From the NCBI GenBank assembly GCA_026008535.1, contig BRKX01000004.1:14223501-14287500 (forward strand): DNA of 64,000 nt, written 5' to 3'. Source of the DNA: Perilla frutescens (Eukaryota; Streptophyta; Magnoliopsida; Lamiales; Lamiaceae). The notes beneath the pieces are model-generated. The model was given only the letters and a program-made list of their open reading frames with translations, was not told the origin of the DNA and searched no databases. Shown here piece after piece: positions 1-10,447 of the stretch (the stretch's first letter is position 1; every line of letters starts with the position of its first letter). Position numbers and translations under genes: made by a program.

Positions 1-505
1 GGAGGCGATAGACAACATCTTGATTGTACTCCCGAGGTTGGTGATAGATACCGTCTGTAGGAGCATTGAAAATCTCGTTCAACTGATCAACAGTAAGCTC
101 CCGGTCCGTGTTTCCCATCCGGAAGGTACATTTGACAGGCCCCCTCTTTGTTGTCCTCTTCATCTTGAATGTGCTCAACAGCTCTCTTACCAATAGAGGA
201 AATGTCATGCAATTCCTATCCATGGCTTGGAGCCATCCCATTTGGTCTAAAAGTCGGCACATGTCATCCTGGATCCCGAGAGCCTCACATGTCTCACGGC
301 ACATAAACTTTGTCGTAACAAGGTTAACATTGAAAAGTCTGTGCCAATTTTCCAAAAATTCGTCGCTTCCGAGGTAAATCCGAAATCTCATCGGGTGACT
401 CACCGCCAAATCCTCATCTTGTTCTTCCTCTTCAGCCTCGATCTCGGGATCGGATTCAGTTTCGGGCTCGACTCTTCTCGAAGATTTTCTACCTCTTCTT
501 GGCAT
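1..505 (-). CDS. Athila extra ORF after pol, N-terminal 168 residues (partial)
   Basis: An open frame starts at the ATG at 505-503 (MPRRGRKSSRRVEPETES) and stays open to the left edge of the window, about 168 codons without a stop. The first 40 residues are basic then strongly acidic (EIEAEEEEQDED). The rest is globular, with MGWLQAMDRNCMTFPLLVRE and FRMGNTDRELTVDQLNEIF. It lies where Athila elements carry their env-position ORF, downstream of integrase. No signal peptide or membrane segment is visible in this part. The same pattern (LGI, GW, NC, FP, DELN) recurs in the extra ORF of element D at 22954-21320, so it is a family protein and not chance. I believe it belongs to the ATHILA ORF-1 / plant transposon protein group, but cannot test that. 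Function unknown. It is the least damaged frame of element B. Confidence 0.7.
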   Translation of the reverse strand, partial: MPRRGRKSSRRVEPETESDPEIEAEEEEQDEDLAVSHPMRFRIYLGSDEFLENWHRLFNVNLVTTKFMCRETCEALGIQDDMCRLLDQMGWLQAMDRNCMTFPLLVRELLSTFKMKRTTKRGPVKCTFRMGNTDRELTVDQLNEIFNAPTDGIYHQPREYNQDVVYRL

Positions 506-2290
506 TTTTGATGTGCAGGGGTGGTACTTACAAAAGAGTGGAACAAAGTTCAGGCACAAGAGTAGAACTTATTTTCACAATGTCAACAAGATACAAAGTG
601 ATCAACGCATATGACAATATCTAAACTCATTCACTTTAAACCTTGTTGCATTTAAAAGTTTCCAATCCTACATTAGGCAACTCATGCTTTCTATGGTTGC
701 TCATTTACCAAAATTCACCCACATGACCAACAACAATCATTAAATGTAGAGCACACAGTGTTATCTTGACATAAAAGGCCTAAAACCATTTTTAACAATT
801 TCAAAATCAAATGCAAGATAGGAATGCCTCTAGAACAACATCTTTGTTACCATTATCACAATTGGAAGGACCTAAACAAATATGACAAAATCAAATACAA
901 AAGTCCATTCAATTGGTTAAGGATAAAAACAAAGTCTCCCCAAGTGATTAAAACATGCTAAAAACTCACTCTATTCCACTCCTACTCTAGTCAAATAGGT
1001 ACAAACTTTTTGCAAGAGGGTCTTCAAAGGCATATGACAAAATCAAATCACAAGAGACCCCTTGTTCATCTAGCATGCTTCAAAACAAGATTCCTATTCT
1101 CATGAATTGTGCTTAGAACGAGATATAGATGAAAATGAACAGCAAGACTTCAATCAAAGAACCCACATTATGCAATAAAAGTGCACCTTGGTTGCATAAT
1201 CAAACCTTTACAATTTATTCAATATCATTCCATACATCTTTGCATTGGAGGTAAAATCGCCCAAAGTTCAAGTACCAAGCACATTCCCTTATTTTGAACA
1301 AGAAGTAAACAAAAACCAAGCAAATGATATGCAGAAATAGGATTTATCAAGTTCTTGCCTCAATTCATGGAGAGTTCAACCCAATTTCACCAACATCCAA
1401 CAAATGCTACCAAAATTCCACAAATTATCACAACCTAAAACAAACCCATGCTTTCTACTCCATTCTTTACCAATTGTAAGTATACATCAAAGAAAATTAT
1501 GGCAATTTTGTTCATTTCAAGCCTAGGGCACAAAATAGGAAGAATCCCCAAATCTTTAACACATGTGACATTTCTAATCCAAGGAAGCATGCTTTATGTA
1601 TAATGTAGAGAATATCATGGAGTGAGTTTAGAAATTTTCCTGGAATTGTTGTGGAATGGAGGAGTGTTGGAATTTCCGTGTGTTAGTGTAGGTGTGGGTT
1701 TGTAGTGAGTGAGAATATGAGTGCAAAATAAAGGAAAAAAGAATAAAAACCCGTCTGGAATGCGACGAAACGCGACAGGGGTCGCGCTTTGCAGTCGCGT
1801 CTTGGCCTTACTTGGAAACGCGACCAGGGTAAGTCGCGCTTTGCAGTCGCATTTTAACTGAACAAGTTCGTGGCTCTGAAAGCTCTGCAACATGACTTAT
1901 GGCTCGCATTTTTGAGTCGCGTTTTGCCTTCTGTGTGAAACGCGACCCTGGGTAGTCGCGTTTAATGCTCGTGTTTCAACTATGTGCCAAAACGCGACTG
2001 AGGATGTCGCGTTTCGTACTCGCGTCTTCAGTCTTTTTGGATTTTTGAGCATTTCTGGGATCCTTCTTCATACTATGTACATTCCCAAACGTCGACACCA
2101 TTTCCTACAACATTTTACTACAAAAACATAAGTTCCTTATCAAAAACAAAAGTTGCAAACTAATTAAGTTAACTTAGGCAATCAAACTAATTTAATTAAC
2201 TAGGCATATGAAACATAGATAAACATAATAAAAATAACATAAAATAATAAAAACTTAAAACTTATTGGGTTGCCTCCCAATTAGCGCTTA
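506..2290. other. Non-coding spacer of element B between integrase and extra ORF
   Basis: About 1.8 kb without a credible gene. On the minus strand it starts just after integrase with the GGGAGGCAACCCA motif (2268-2280) that also follows integrase in element D (about 23437-23444). It then runs through AT-rich DNA, a GCGAC-rich array (1745-2045) and 1.1 kb of A-rich sequence up to the extra ORF. The short frames here have no family likeness and I treat them as chance. Confidence 0.7.
1745..2045. repeat. GCGAC/GTCGC short-motif array in the B spacer
   Basis: A GC-rich island in AT-rich DNA, made of degenerate copies of AAACGCGAC and its complement GTCGCGTTT at irregular 20-45 base spacing, in both orientations. 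A related array lies in the LTR of the same element (9015-9350). Both contain the phrase GCTCTGCAACA followed by a GTCGCGTTTT block (1882 and 9095), so the two arrays share an origin. Confidence 0.75.
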
Positions 2291-2324
2291 ATTTATCATC
2301 GTGAGCTCAACGGGATACGGTTCT

Positions 2325-5300
2325 TCAAAGATTTTTCAAATGGAGGACAAACACTCCGGCTTGTTCCTCCGCATTGTAGAATTTCTTCACTCGTTGCCCA
2401 TTGACAACGAATAGGCTCCCATCCTTGGCTTGCAACTCTACCGTTCCATTTTCGAAGATCTTTGAGATGAAGTATGGACCTCCCCATTTTGTTTTGAGTT
2501 TTCCGGGAAACAACCTCAACCTCGAGTTGAAAAGCAACACGACATCACCTGGTGCAAGTTCTTTCTTTCTTAAGAACTTGTCATGATAAAGTTTGGTCCT
2601 CATCTTATAAATGGAAGAATTTTCGAAGGCCTCAAGCCTAAATTCATCGATTTCATTCAAATGAAAAATTCTTTCTTTTCCCGACATCTCAAAGTCGAAA
2701 TTGAGCTTCTTGGTGGCCTAATATGCCTTGTGAGTGAGCTCAATCGGAAGATGACAAAATTTCCCGAATACCATTTGATAGGGAGACATACCCAACGGAG
2801 TTTTGTAAGCCGTTCGATAGGCCCACAATGCTTCATCGAGGTGGCTTGCCCAATCTTTCCCGTTCGTCTTCACCACTTTTTGGAGGACTTGTTTTACCTC
2901 TCTATTTGCAAGCTCGGCTTGCCCATTGGCTTGTGGGTGGTAGGGAGTCGTCACCTTATGCTTCACTCCATGGCGGGCTAGGAGGCTCGTCATCCACTTA
3001 TTGCAAAAGTGAGTGCCCCCGTCACTAATTAAGGCTCTTGGAGCCCCAAATCTTGTCAAAATATTCCTTTGAAGGAACTTAAGCACAATCTTCGAATCAT
3101 TCGTCTTGGTTGGAATTGCTTCGATCCATCGTGAGAGATAATCTACCGCCAAGAGTATGTAGAGATTTCCTTCGGACATCACAAACGGCCCCATGAAGTC
3201 AATCCCCCAAACATCAAACAATTCCACTTCAATAATTGCACTCATCGGCATCTCATCCCTCTTCGAAATAGATCTCATCTTTTGGCATCGCTCACATGTC
3301 TTCACAAACTCTTCACAATTTTTAAAAATGGAGGGCCAATAGAACCCGCTTTGTAGAATTTTCCCAGCGGTTCTATTGGAAGCAAAATGGCCTCCACAAG
3401 GTGAATCATGAAATGTCTTCATTATCTCGATCCATTCTTCCTCTGGCATACATCTTCTAAGGATGGAATCGGCACATCTTCTAAAAAGATAGGGCTCCTC
3501 CCATATGTAGAATTTGAGATCATGAAAGAATTTTTTTCTTTGATAGCTCTCCATCTCTACCGGTTTCACCTTGGCAACCAGGTAGTTGACAATATCCGCA
3601 AACCATGGAACTTTTGTTGAAGCCGACATGATTCTCTCATCGGGAAAACTTTCATTTATTGGCCATGTGTTCTCTTCTTCTTTCACGTGTTCTAATCGGG
3701 ACAGGTGATCCACCACCACGTTCTCGCATCTTTTTCTATCCTTTATCTCCACATCGAACTCTTGGAGAAGAAGAATCCATCGGATAAGCCTTGGCTTCGC
3801 ATCCTTTTTGGCAAAAAGATGCCTCAAGGCGGCGTGGTCGGTGTGCACTATTGTTCGGGCCCTAATGAGATAGGGCCTAAACTTGTCGAATGCGTAGACG
3901 ACCGCCAAGAGCTCCCTTTCTGTGGTGGTGTAGTTGACTTGAGTGGGATCCAAAGTCCTACTCCCATAGTAAATGACTCGGAAGAGTTTGTCCTTCTTTT
4001 GGCCAAGAGCAGCTCCTACCGCTATCTCGCTTGCATCACACATCACTTCAAAAGGCTCACTCCAATCGGGTGAGATAAGCACAGGTGCCGTGATTAGGGC
4101 CTTCTTCAATGTTTCAAAAGCCTGTAAACAATTAGTATCAAAGTCAAATTCAACTGTTTTTTCAAGTAAACGACAAAGAGGTTTAGAAACTTTGGAAAAA
4201 TCTTTTATAAAGCGCCTATAGAAACCGGCATGTCCCAAGAAGCTTCTAACTCCCTTCTCATTTTTTGGTGGATGTAGTTTTTCAATGGCCATTATCTTGG
4301 CCCGGTCCACCTCTAGACCTTCACCCGACACCTTGTGTCCTAGAACAATGCCATCTCTCACCATGAAGTAGCATTTCTCCTAGTTGAGCACTAGATTAGT
4401 ATCTTCACATCTCTGCAATACTTGTGTTAAATTATCAAGGCATATATCAAATGTATCACCAAACACAGAAAAGTCATCCATAAACACCTCCATGATTTTT
4501 TCAATCAATCCATGAAAGATGGACATCATACACCTTTGAAAGGTGGCAGATGCATTACACAACCCAAACGACATCTATCTATACGCAAAAATGCCATATG
4601 GACAAGTAAAGGCGGTCTTTTCTTGGTCTTCGGGGGCAATCATGATTTGATTGTACCCGGAATACCCATCAAGGAAATAATAGAATTCGTGACCCGCCAA
4701 CCTATCTAGCATTTGATCAATGAAAGGTAATGGAAAATGATCTTTCCTAGTATATGCATTCAACGCCCTATAATCTATACACATTCTCCACCCCATTACT
4801 ACTCTTGTAGCAATTGTTTCTTTATTATCATTCTCAACAATAGTCATTCCCCTCTTTTTAGCAATCACTTGAGTAGGACTAACCCACTCACTATCCGAGA
4901 TAGCAAATATGATACCGGCATCAAGCAATTTTGGAACCTCTTTCCTAACAACTTCTTGCATAATAGGGTTGAGTCTTCTTTGATTTTACACCTTAGGTTT
5001 ATAATCTTCCTCAAGCAAGATTTTATGCATGCATATCGAAGAGTTAATGCCTTTAAGGTAGGAGATTGACCATCCAATAGTGCTTTGATATTTTCTCAAC
5101 ACCCTTAACAATTTATCGCATTGTTCATCGGATAAGAGGGAAGAAACTATTATCGGTTTTTGCTTGGCTTCATCAAGGTAAGCATACCTCAAATGTGTAG
5201 GTAGGGGTTTCAACTCCATGTCTTCTTTTGCTTTCAACTCGTCCTCTTCCTTTGATGTTTGATCCTCATTTCTTAATGGCAAGAACTTTGGCTTCCTCAA

Positions 5301-6005
5301 GTAGGATTCCTGAAATGAATTCATCATAGAAACAGAATCAAATAGACCAAAATCATCATTGGATAAAGAATTAAAGATAGAGTTAGAAATGCAAATCTCA
5401 AGAGGATCTTTTGGGCTCCTCAACTCTTCCTTTTTTATGCATTCATCCACCATTTGGAGCACTTTGCACTCCTCGATATTCTTTGCCTCTTCTTCGGGAT
5501 GTTGCATCGCTTTTTGGAGGGAGAATATGATTCTCTCCTCATTCACTCTCAAGGTAAGTTCTCCCTTTGCCACATCTATCAAGGCCTTACCCGTGTACAA
5601 AAACGGTCACCCTAAGATAAGGGGAACTTCCTTGTCTTCTTCCATATCAAGAACCACAAAGTCTACCAGGAAAATGAAGTTGTTGACCTTTACGAGCACA
5701 TCTTCCACCACTCCCTTTGGGTATGTCAAGGAGCGGTCGGCCATTTGGAGACAAATGGTGGTAGGCTTGATCTCCCCCATATTCAACTTTTTAAAGAACG
5801 AGAGAGGCATCAAATTGATACTCGTCCCAAGATCACACAAAGCCTTACCAACGTGATTTTCTCCAATAGTAACCAAGATGTTAAAGCTTCCCGGATCTTT
5901 CATCTTTGCGGGCAAATTTCTTTGCAATAAAGCACTACAATTCTCAGTCAAATTAACCATCTCATACTCCCCCCATCTCCTCTTTTTGGAAATCACATCC
6001 TTCAA
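2325..6005 (-). pseudogene. pol: Element B pol: protease, reverse transcriptase, RNase H, integrase (broken)
   Basis: Polyprotein that would process gag, copy the RNA and insert the DNA. Protease has the Athila active site CDLGTS in the 6005-5607 segment. RT runs about 4961-4380 with the catalytic box FMDD at 4484-4473. RNase H follows (CDASE, TTERELLAV, HTDHAAL). Integrase has the zinc-binding pattern HDSPCGGH...CERC and the core DDE residues in GIDFMGPF, SDGGTHF and NGQAELANRE. Breaks seen: TGA for Arg after LILG, TAA for Gln after YKPKV, TAG after FAYR, TAG for Trp after LVLN, TAG for Trp after THKAY. A small deletion lies near 6005 at the gag-pol join. Most stops fit C-to-T or G-to-A change; the one after FAYR (Arg AGA/AGG to TAG) does not. 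Clearly inactive. Confidence 0.93.
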
Positions 6006-7774
6006 GAATTTTGCATTTGTTGAAGTGCTTCAATAAGAGGAATGTTGATTTGTACCTTCCTGAAGATGTCGAGGAATCGAGAGAATTGCTCGTCACTCTT
6101 CACCTTTTGGAGTCTTTGTGGGTAGGGTATGGGCACTTTGTATTCTTCCGGCATCACCATTTTTGGTTCTTCTTTCTCTTTCCCTTTTTCAAGGGCATCA
6201 TGTTTATTTATTTTGGGACTTAATTCCTCTAGACTTGGTCCCTCCTCTTTCTTCTTCTCACTTGGTTGCTCATCAACCTCTCCTCTGCTTTCCTCATAAT
6301 CCGGTATCTCGGGACCATCATAAGCGGTTCCACTCCTCAAGGTAATTGCCTTGCATTGATCCTTCGAATTCACAGTGGTATTACTTGGGAACTTTCCTTG
6401 TTGATGTTGGCTTCCCAAGATAGTTGCAAATTGTCCCATTTACTTCTCCAAAGTGTTAACTTGGTTGCCAATTGCTCTGACGGTATTTTCTAACTTCCCA
6501 ATTCGTGTTTGAGAGTCTTTCATGTAACTCTCCATCTTCCCCATGAATGCCATTAGAAGTTCATCCATCTTGGGCTTCTTCTCCTCATCAATTACACCAT
6601 TTGTGACTGAGAAGCCCGGAGGTGGTTGGATTGCATTGTTCGGGTTACCATAGGAGAAGTTCGGGTGTTGAGCTTTATTTTGATATCTCAAATTTTCTCC
6701 ATATAGGCCTCCGTATTGGGGTTTGTACCCCGGATTGAATTGCCTTGGTTGATTTGGGAAGCCTCCTTGTTGGTTCACATAGTTTACATCTTCAAATTAG
6801 CTTTGAGATGTCTCGGCTTTTGGATTTGTAAGGGCCTCAATTTTTGAATTCAAGGTTGCCATTTGAGCCGCCACAAGCCCGAGTGCATCCGAACTTGAAG
6901 CAGAAGCCACTTTCTTTAGAATTTGGACTCCCTCTCTTGTGGCCGGCCATTGAAAGGAATTTGAGGCCATTTCTTCAATTATTCTCAAGGCTTCTTCCGG
7001 CCCTCTTGCCAATAATGATCCACCCGCGGCCGCATCCATGAGTGTTCTCACTTCGTCTTTGCTTCCTCTATAGAAAATGCATACTTGATGATCAGTCCCA
7101 AAACCATGTCCGGGGCACTTGCGTAGCATCTCCCTAAAGCACTCCCACGCCTCATATAGGCTCTCTTCATCCCATTGTTTGAACACGGTGATCTCTCCTT
7201 TCAATTTAAGGGTTTTTCCGGGTGGGAAAAACTTGTGTAGGAACTTTGTCACCAATTGATCCCAAGTTTGAAATGTTCCTTGAGCATGGCTTAACCACCA
7301 TGTTTCCGCCTTGTCGATCAATGAGAATGGAAAGATTCGGATGCGGATTGTATCATCCGGGACTCCATTCATCTTCATTGTCCCACTAACATTGAGAAAT
7401 TTTCGGATATGCTCATAGGGATCCTCCATTGACATCCCTCGGAATTGGTTCTGTTGGATTATTAGTATGAGAGAAGTCTTCAACTCAAAGTTGTTGGCTT
7501 GAATGGGTGGTCCATTTGCCACCCCTTGATCAACGACAGGTTGGAAAAGATTCCGGATTGGTGCCTCCACATTTCTATTACGAGCCTCCTCTTGAGCTCT
7601 CAATTGCTCTTGCATCACCTCCAATTTCCTTTGCATTTGGGCAATCATCGGGTCTTGAACGTGTGGAGGTAGATCCGCCATTCTTCTCCGTCTACGTGCG
7701 TTGTTGTGGCGAACCATTGCTTCAATCTCTAAGTCCAATGCAATAGGTGGTTCTCCTTGAGAACGAATGTACAT
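6002..7774 (-). pseudogene. gag: Element B gag (broken by two stops)
   Basis: Capsid/nucleocapsid protein. It starts at the ATG at 7774 after a short leader from the PBS. The first 325 residues (7774-6797) contain the retrotransposon gag core (MEDPYEHIRKFLNVSGTMK, DKAETWWLSHAQGTFQTWDQ, LTKFLHKFFPPGKT type). Two further open segments (6778-6440 and 6439-6002) continue the same frame. Segment two is Gly/Pro/Gln/Asn-rich, then has a helical stretch (MDELLMAFMGKMESYMKDSQ). Segment three is charged and leads into the protease. The two intervening stops are TAA where Gln (CAA) is expected, consistent with C-to-T decay. No CCHC zinc knuckle is visible. Confidence 0.88.
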
Positions 7775-7896
7775 ACACTTCCTATCAAAAGGACAAACAA
7801 ATCAAGAACAATTCTTTCAAATAAAACAAGTAAAAATGTCTAAAGTAATCCACTCAATCGTTATCACAATATTGCATTTATCAAATTAATTCCGTT

Positions 7897-7914
7897 TCCC
7901 CGGCAACGGCGCCA
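7897..7914 (-). promoter_or_regulatory. Primer binding site of element B (tRNA-Asp type)
   Basis: Minus strand reads TGGCGCCGTTGCCGGGGA, the primer site usual for Athila/Tat elements and matching the 3' end expected of plant tRNA-Asp. It lies six bases inside the LTR end at 7921 and about 120 bases upstream of the gag start. Confidence 0.9.
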
Positions 7915-7920
7915 AAAACT

Positions 7921-9593
7921 TGACAGAGGTTTAATTTACTCTTAAACCTACTGTGATGTGTTTCAACATTTATAACTCGTGTCAATGCCTACAAGTGTAC
8001 AAGCATGTGATTGTAGATAAGATGATACGAGGTCGATCCACAGGGAAATGGAATAAAATTCAGACAACGCAAATACCACGACGTGAAAAGAGCGAAATAT
8101 CCAGACGAACAATAAGGAGAGGGTGATTTAACTAAATCAAAGTGTCAAATAAGAATAAAAGACATATACACATAAACAACAATAATTATCAATATATTTT
8201 TCACTCAAGAGTCAATGCTAAACAAAGGAGAGCTTTGAAGATGATAAATAAGGCGAAACTCTAGGACATGGCTACACAACACTCATATTGACCTACAATG
8301 TGGGAATACACATACATTTATGCAAAGTTCATAGATAGGAAGACCACGAATGTAGTAAGAGCATCTCTCGAATATCTCTTAAATTGCGAATGCCACAAAG
8401 ATGGCTATCTCTAACGCATTCTAAGATCGCACCTACAAAAGGCTCTAAGGGTCACATTTCCTTCCACATAATGACATTCGACTAAGAAGACAATTATGTA
8501 GATTCAATCCAAGCATGCTTATGATCACAGGATTGACTAGATGCAAGTGATTCATACATGTGATGTTAGTGAGATGGCCAACCAAACAACATCATTCAAG
8601 CCCTAGCATAGATCAAAATCTTGACAAAGCAATAACACACATATATATCCCAAATCATAGATTAATATTCACATTGGTTCACCACATCCTAGAGCCTTAA
8701 GGCTCTAGCCAACTATATTCACAATAAAATCAAGATTACATGAAGAGAAACAATAACCCATTCTAAATACAAGTCTAAGAAGAGAGAAGAAGTGATAAAA
8801 CCCAATGTAGAATACTCCTTCTTCAATCCTATGGCTTGGATGTTCAAATGGATGTTGAATCTTCTTCCTTTCTCTTGATCTTCAAAAACCCCTTCTCTTG
8901 CTAATTCTCCAAGTGATTTTTCGTTCCTTTGGGTGTGTGTTGTTGTATTTTGAAATGCCCAAATGATATATATATGAATGGACCAATAATTGAATGCCAA
9001 AAGTCACTTTTTATTTTCGTCTGCGCGGAATTCGACCCCAGGAACTCGCATTTGAGGGTCGAGTTTGGAACAAAGGAAATCAGGTCTTTGAAGGCTCTGC
9101 AACACGGGATGTAGGTCACATTTCGGGGTCGCGTTTTGACTGAAGGCCGAGGCGCGACCCCAGTAAGTCGCGCTTTGCCCGAAGAAAATCAGCTCTCTGA
9201 AGTGTCTGCAAAGCGAGCATTTCGTCGCATTTGGGGGTCACGTTTTGGCTCAAGGCCGAGGCGCGACCCCCCTAGGTTGCGTTTTGCTGTCGCGTGTCGC
9301 AATGCGTTTGAAGCGCAACCCCCTGAAGTCGTGTTTGGGGGTCGCGTTTTCAAGTGTTGGTCATTTTCTTGCTCGTTTCTTCATTTTTCCATGCCTTGTG
9401 TATTCCTTGTTGATCCCATTATCAATTTGACTTTATTTTTGCTCTCTAGATCCAAAAAATTCCCTATATTGGCCACATTTCATTAAACAAAAGATTAAAC
9501 AAAAATAAACAATATATACAACATATATACAAGATAACCAAGTGCAAAAACACTCAAAATGAGTCCAAATGAATGTAATTTATGCACTCATCA
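7921..9593 (-). repeat. LTR of element B (5' LTR), also abutting element A
   Basis: 1673 bp with TG at 7921 and CA at 9593. On the minus strand it begins TGATGAGTGCATAAATTAC and ends at the PBS spacer. A TATA-like run on the minus strand lies at about 8965-8975. A GC-rich GCGAC array occupies 9015-9350. No second copy is in the window, so the ends rest on the PBS on one side and the polypurine tract on the other. Confidence 0.85.
9015..9350. repeat. GCGAC/GTCGC array inside the B LTR
   Basis: Repeated variants of AACGCGACCCC and its complement at irregular spacing, with two near-identical longer pieces containing AAGGCCGAGGCGCGACCCC (9143 and 9253 areas). This gives a strongly CpG-rich block just downstream of the TATA-like run on the minus strand, roughly where transcription of the LTR would start. 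Confidence 0.75.
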
Positions 9594-9607
9594 ACTCCCC
9601 CAAGCTT
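9594..9607 (-). promoter_or_regulatory. Polypurine tract of element A
   Basis: AAGCTTGGGGGAGT on the minus strand, immediately upstream of the LTR start TGATGAG at 9593. This is the expected plus-strand primer position for the LTR. Confidence 0.8.
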
Positions 9608-10240
9608 AAACATTTGTTTGTCCTCAAACAAAAACAAGAGTAGAAGGACAAGGTAATTGAGCATATTGGAATCAAGATGACATTTTGCTTCAAAAATCAA
9701 AAGACAAAAGTAGCGTAGATGATAGCGTCAATCAATCATAAACAAGATCATCAAAATCATCATGATACAATTTGCGAAGTTCAAACTCTCTCAAGGTTCA
9801 ATAGACGCTCATTCTCGAGTGTATAGGCTAGAAGTGTATTACTCAAGGTCGAGAGTGCACTAGAATTCTACCATATGCTTGCAAAGTGACTTCCATCTCC
9901 ACTAATTAGTGTGTGTTCTCAACCAAGAATCATTAAGGTCTTTTGGGATTGTATTGAAGGCCTTTCGGAAGGGTAGGTATAAATTTGGCTAAGTGACTTC
10001 CCAACATTACCAATTTCCTTACCAAGCAAGTAGAACAAATCAAGTTCTCTTCTACCCTTATTTCTTCACAACCTAAATCTCCTTGAGATTTTCCAAATTT
10101 CTTTCAATATTTCAAACTTTCTTGTTTGTGATGTATATGTAGAACTATCTTTCTTTTGCTTCATTTTCAATTGTATCACAAGATGATCTCATTCCACACG
10201 CCTACTTCTACTCTTAGCAACCTTCTGGCTTGATTCTATC
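9594..10240 (-). mobile_element. 3' UTR and polypurine tract of a second Athila-like element (A), truncated
   Basis: Directly outside the B LTR the minus strand reads AAGCTTGGGGGAGT, a typical Athila polypurine tract, preceded by TTTGAGGACAAACAAATG. Upstream are motifs also present in the 3' part of element G (TCACTTAGCC; a TTGAGAG run). So a different element ends at this LTR, and 9594 is not a host flank. No coding sequence of A survives. Its other end is lost where chromovirus C begins; the junction near 10240 is approximate. Confidence 0.7.
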
Positions 10241-10447
10241 ATTTGGAGCTTGAAGAAGACCCAGATGAGCTAATCAAGAAGAAGACTATTTTCGATCAAC
10301 CCACCCCCATATTCATTCACACACGTGCACCACATCTTTGAGAGTAAACACGAGTGGAAAAATCAAGAGTGACATACACGAGCGTTTGTGAGGAATTGTG
10401 AGGTTCTACTTTGCTTTTTCTTCATGTTTGTTCATTTTGCAGGTACA

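Larger units (their letters stand above)
1..9593 (-). mobile_element. Athila-like Ty3/gypsy LTR retrotransposon B (5' LTR, gag, pol, extra ORF; left end off window)
   Basis: Read on the minus strand the order is LTR (7921-9593), PBS (7897-7914), gag (7774-6002), protease-RT-RNase H-integrase (6005-2325), a non-coding spacer, and an extra ORF (505 to beyond base 1). The RT wording (MCIDYRALNAYTRKDHFPLP, FIDQML, CPYGIFAYR) and the DLGTS protease are those of the Athila/Tat branch of Ty3/gypsy. The polypurine tract and 3' LTR are not seen and should lie left of base 1. gag-pol carries at least seven stops and one small deletion, so this copy cannot move by itself. Confidence 0.9.

Noticed and set aside
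1615..1893. 92-codon minus-strand frame (MLQSFQSHELVQ...) in the B spacer
   Set aside because: Overlaps the GCGAC array and low-complexity DNA; no family likeness or supporting context.
2583..2981. 132-codon plus-strand frame and similar ones opposite B, D and K pol
   Set aside because: Antisense shadows of the pol reading frames.
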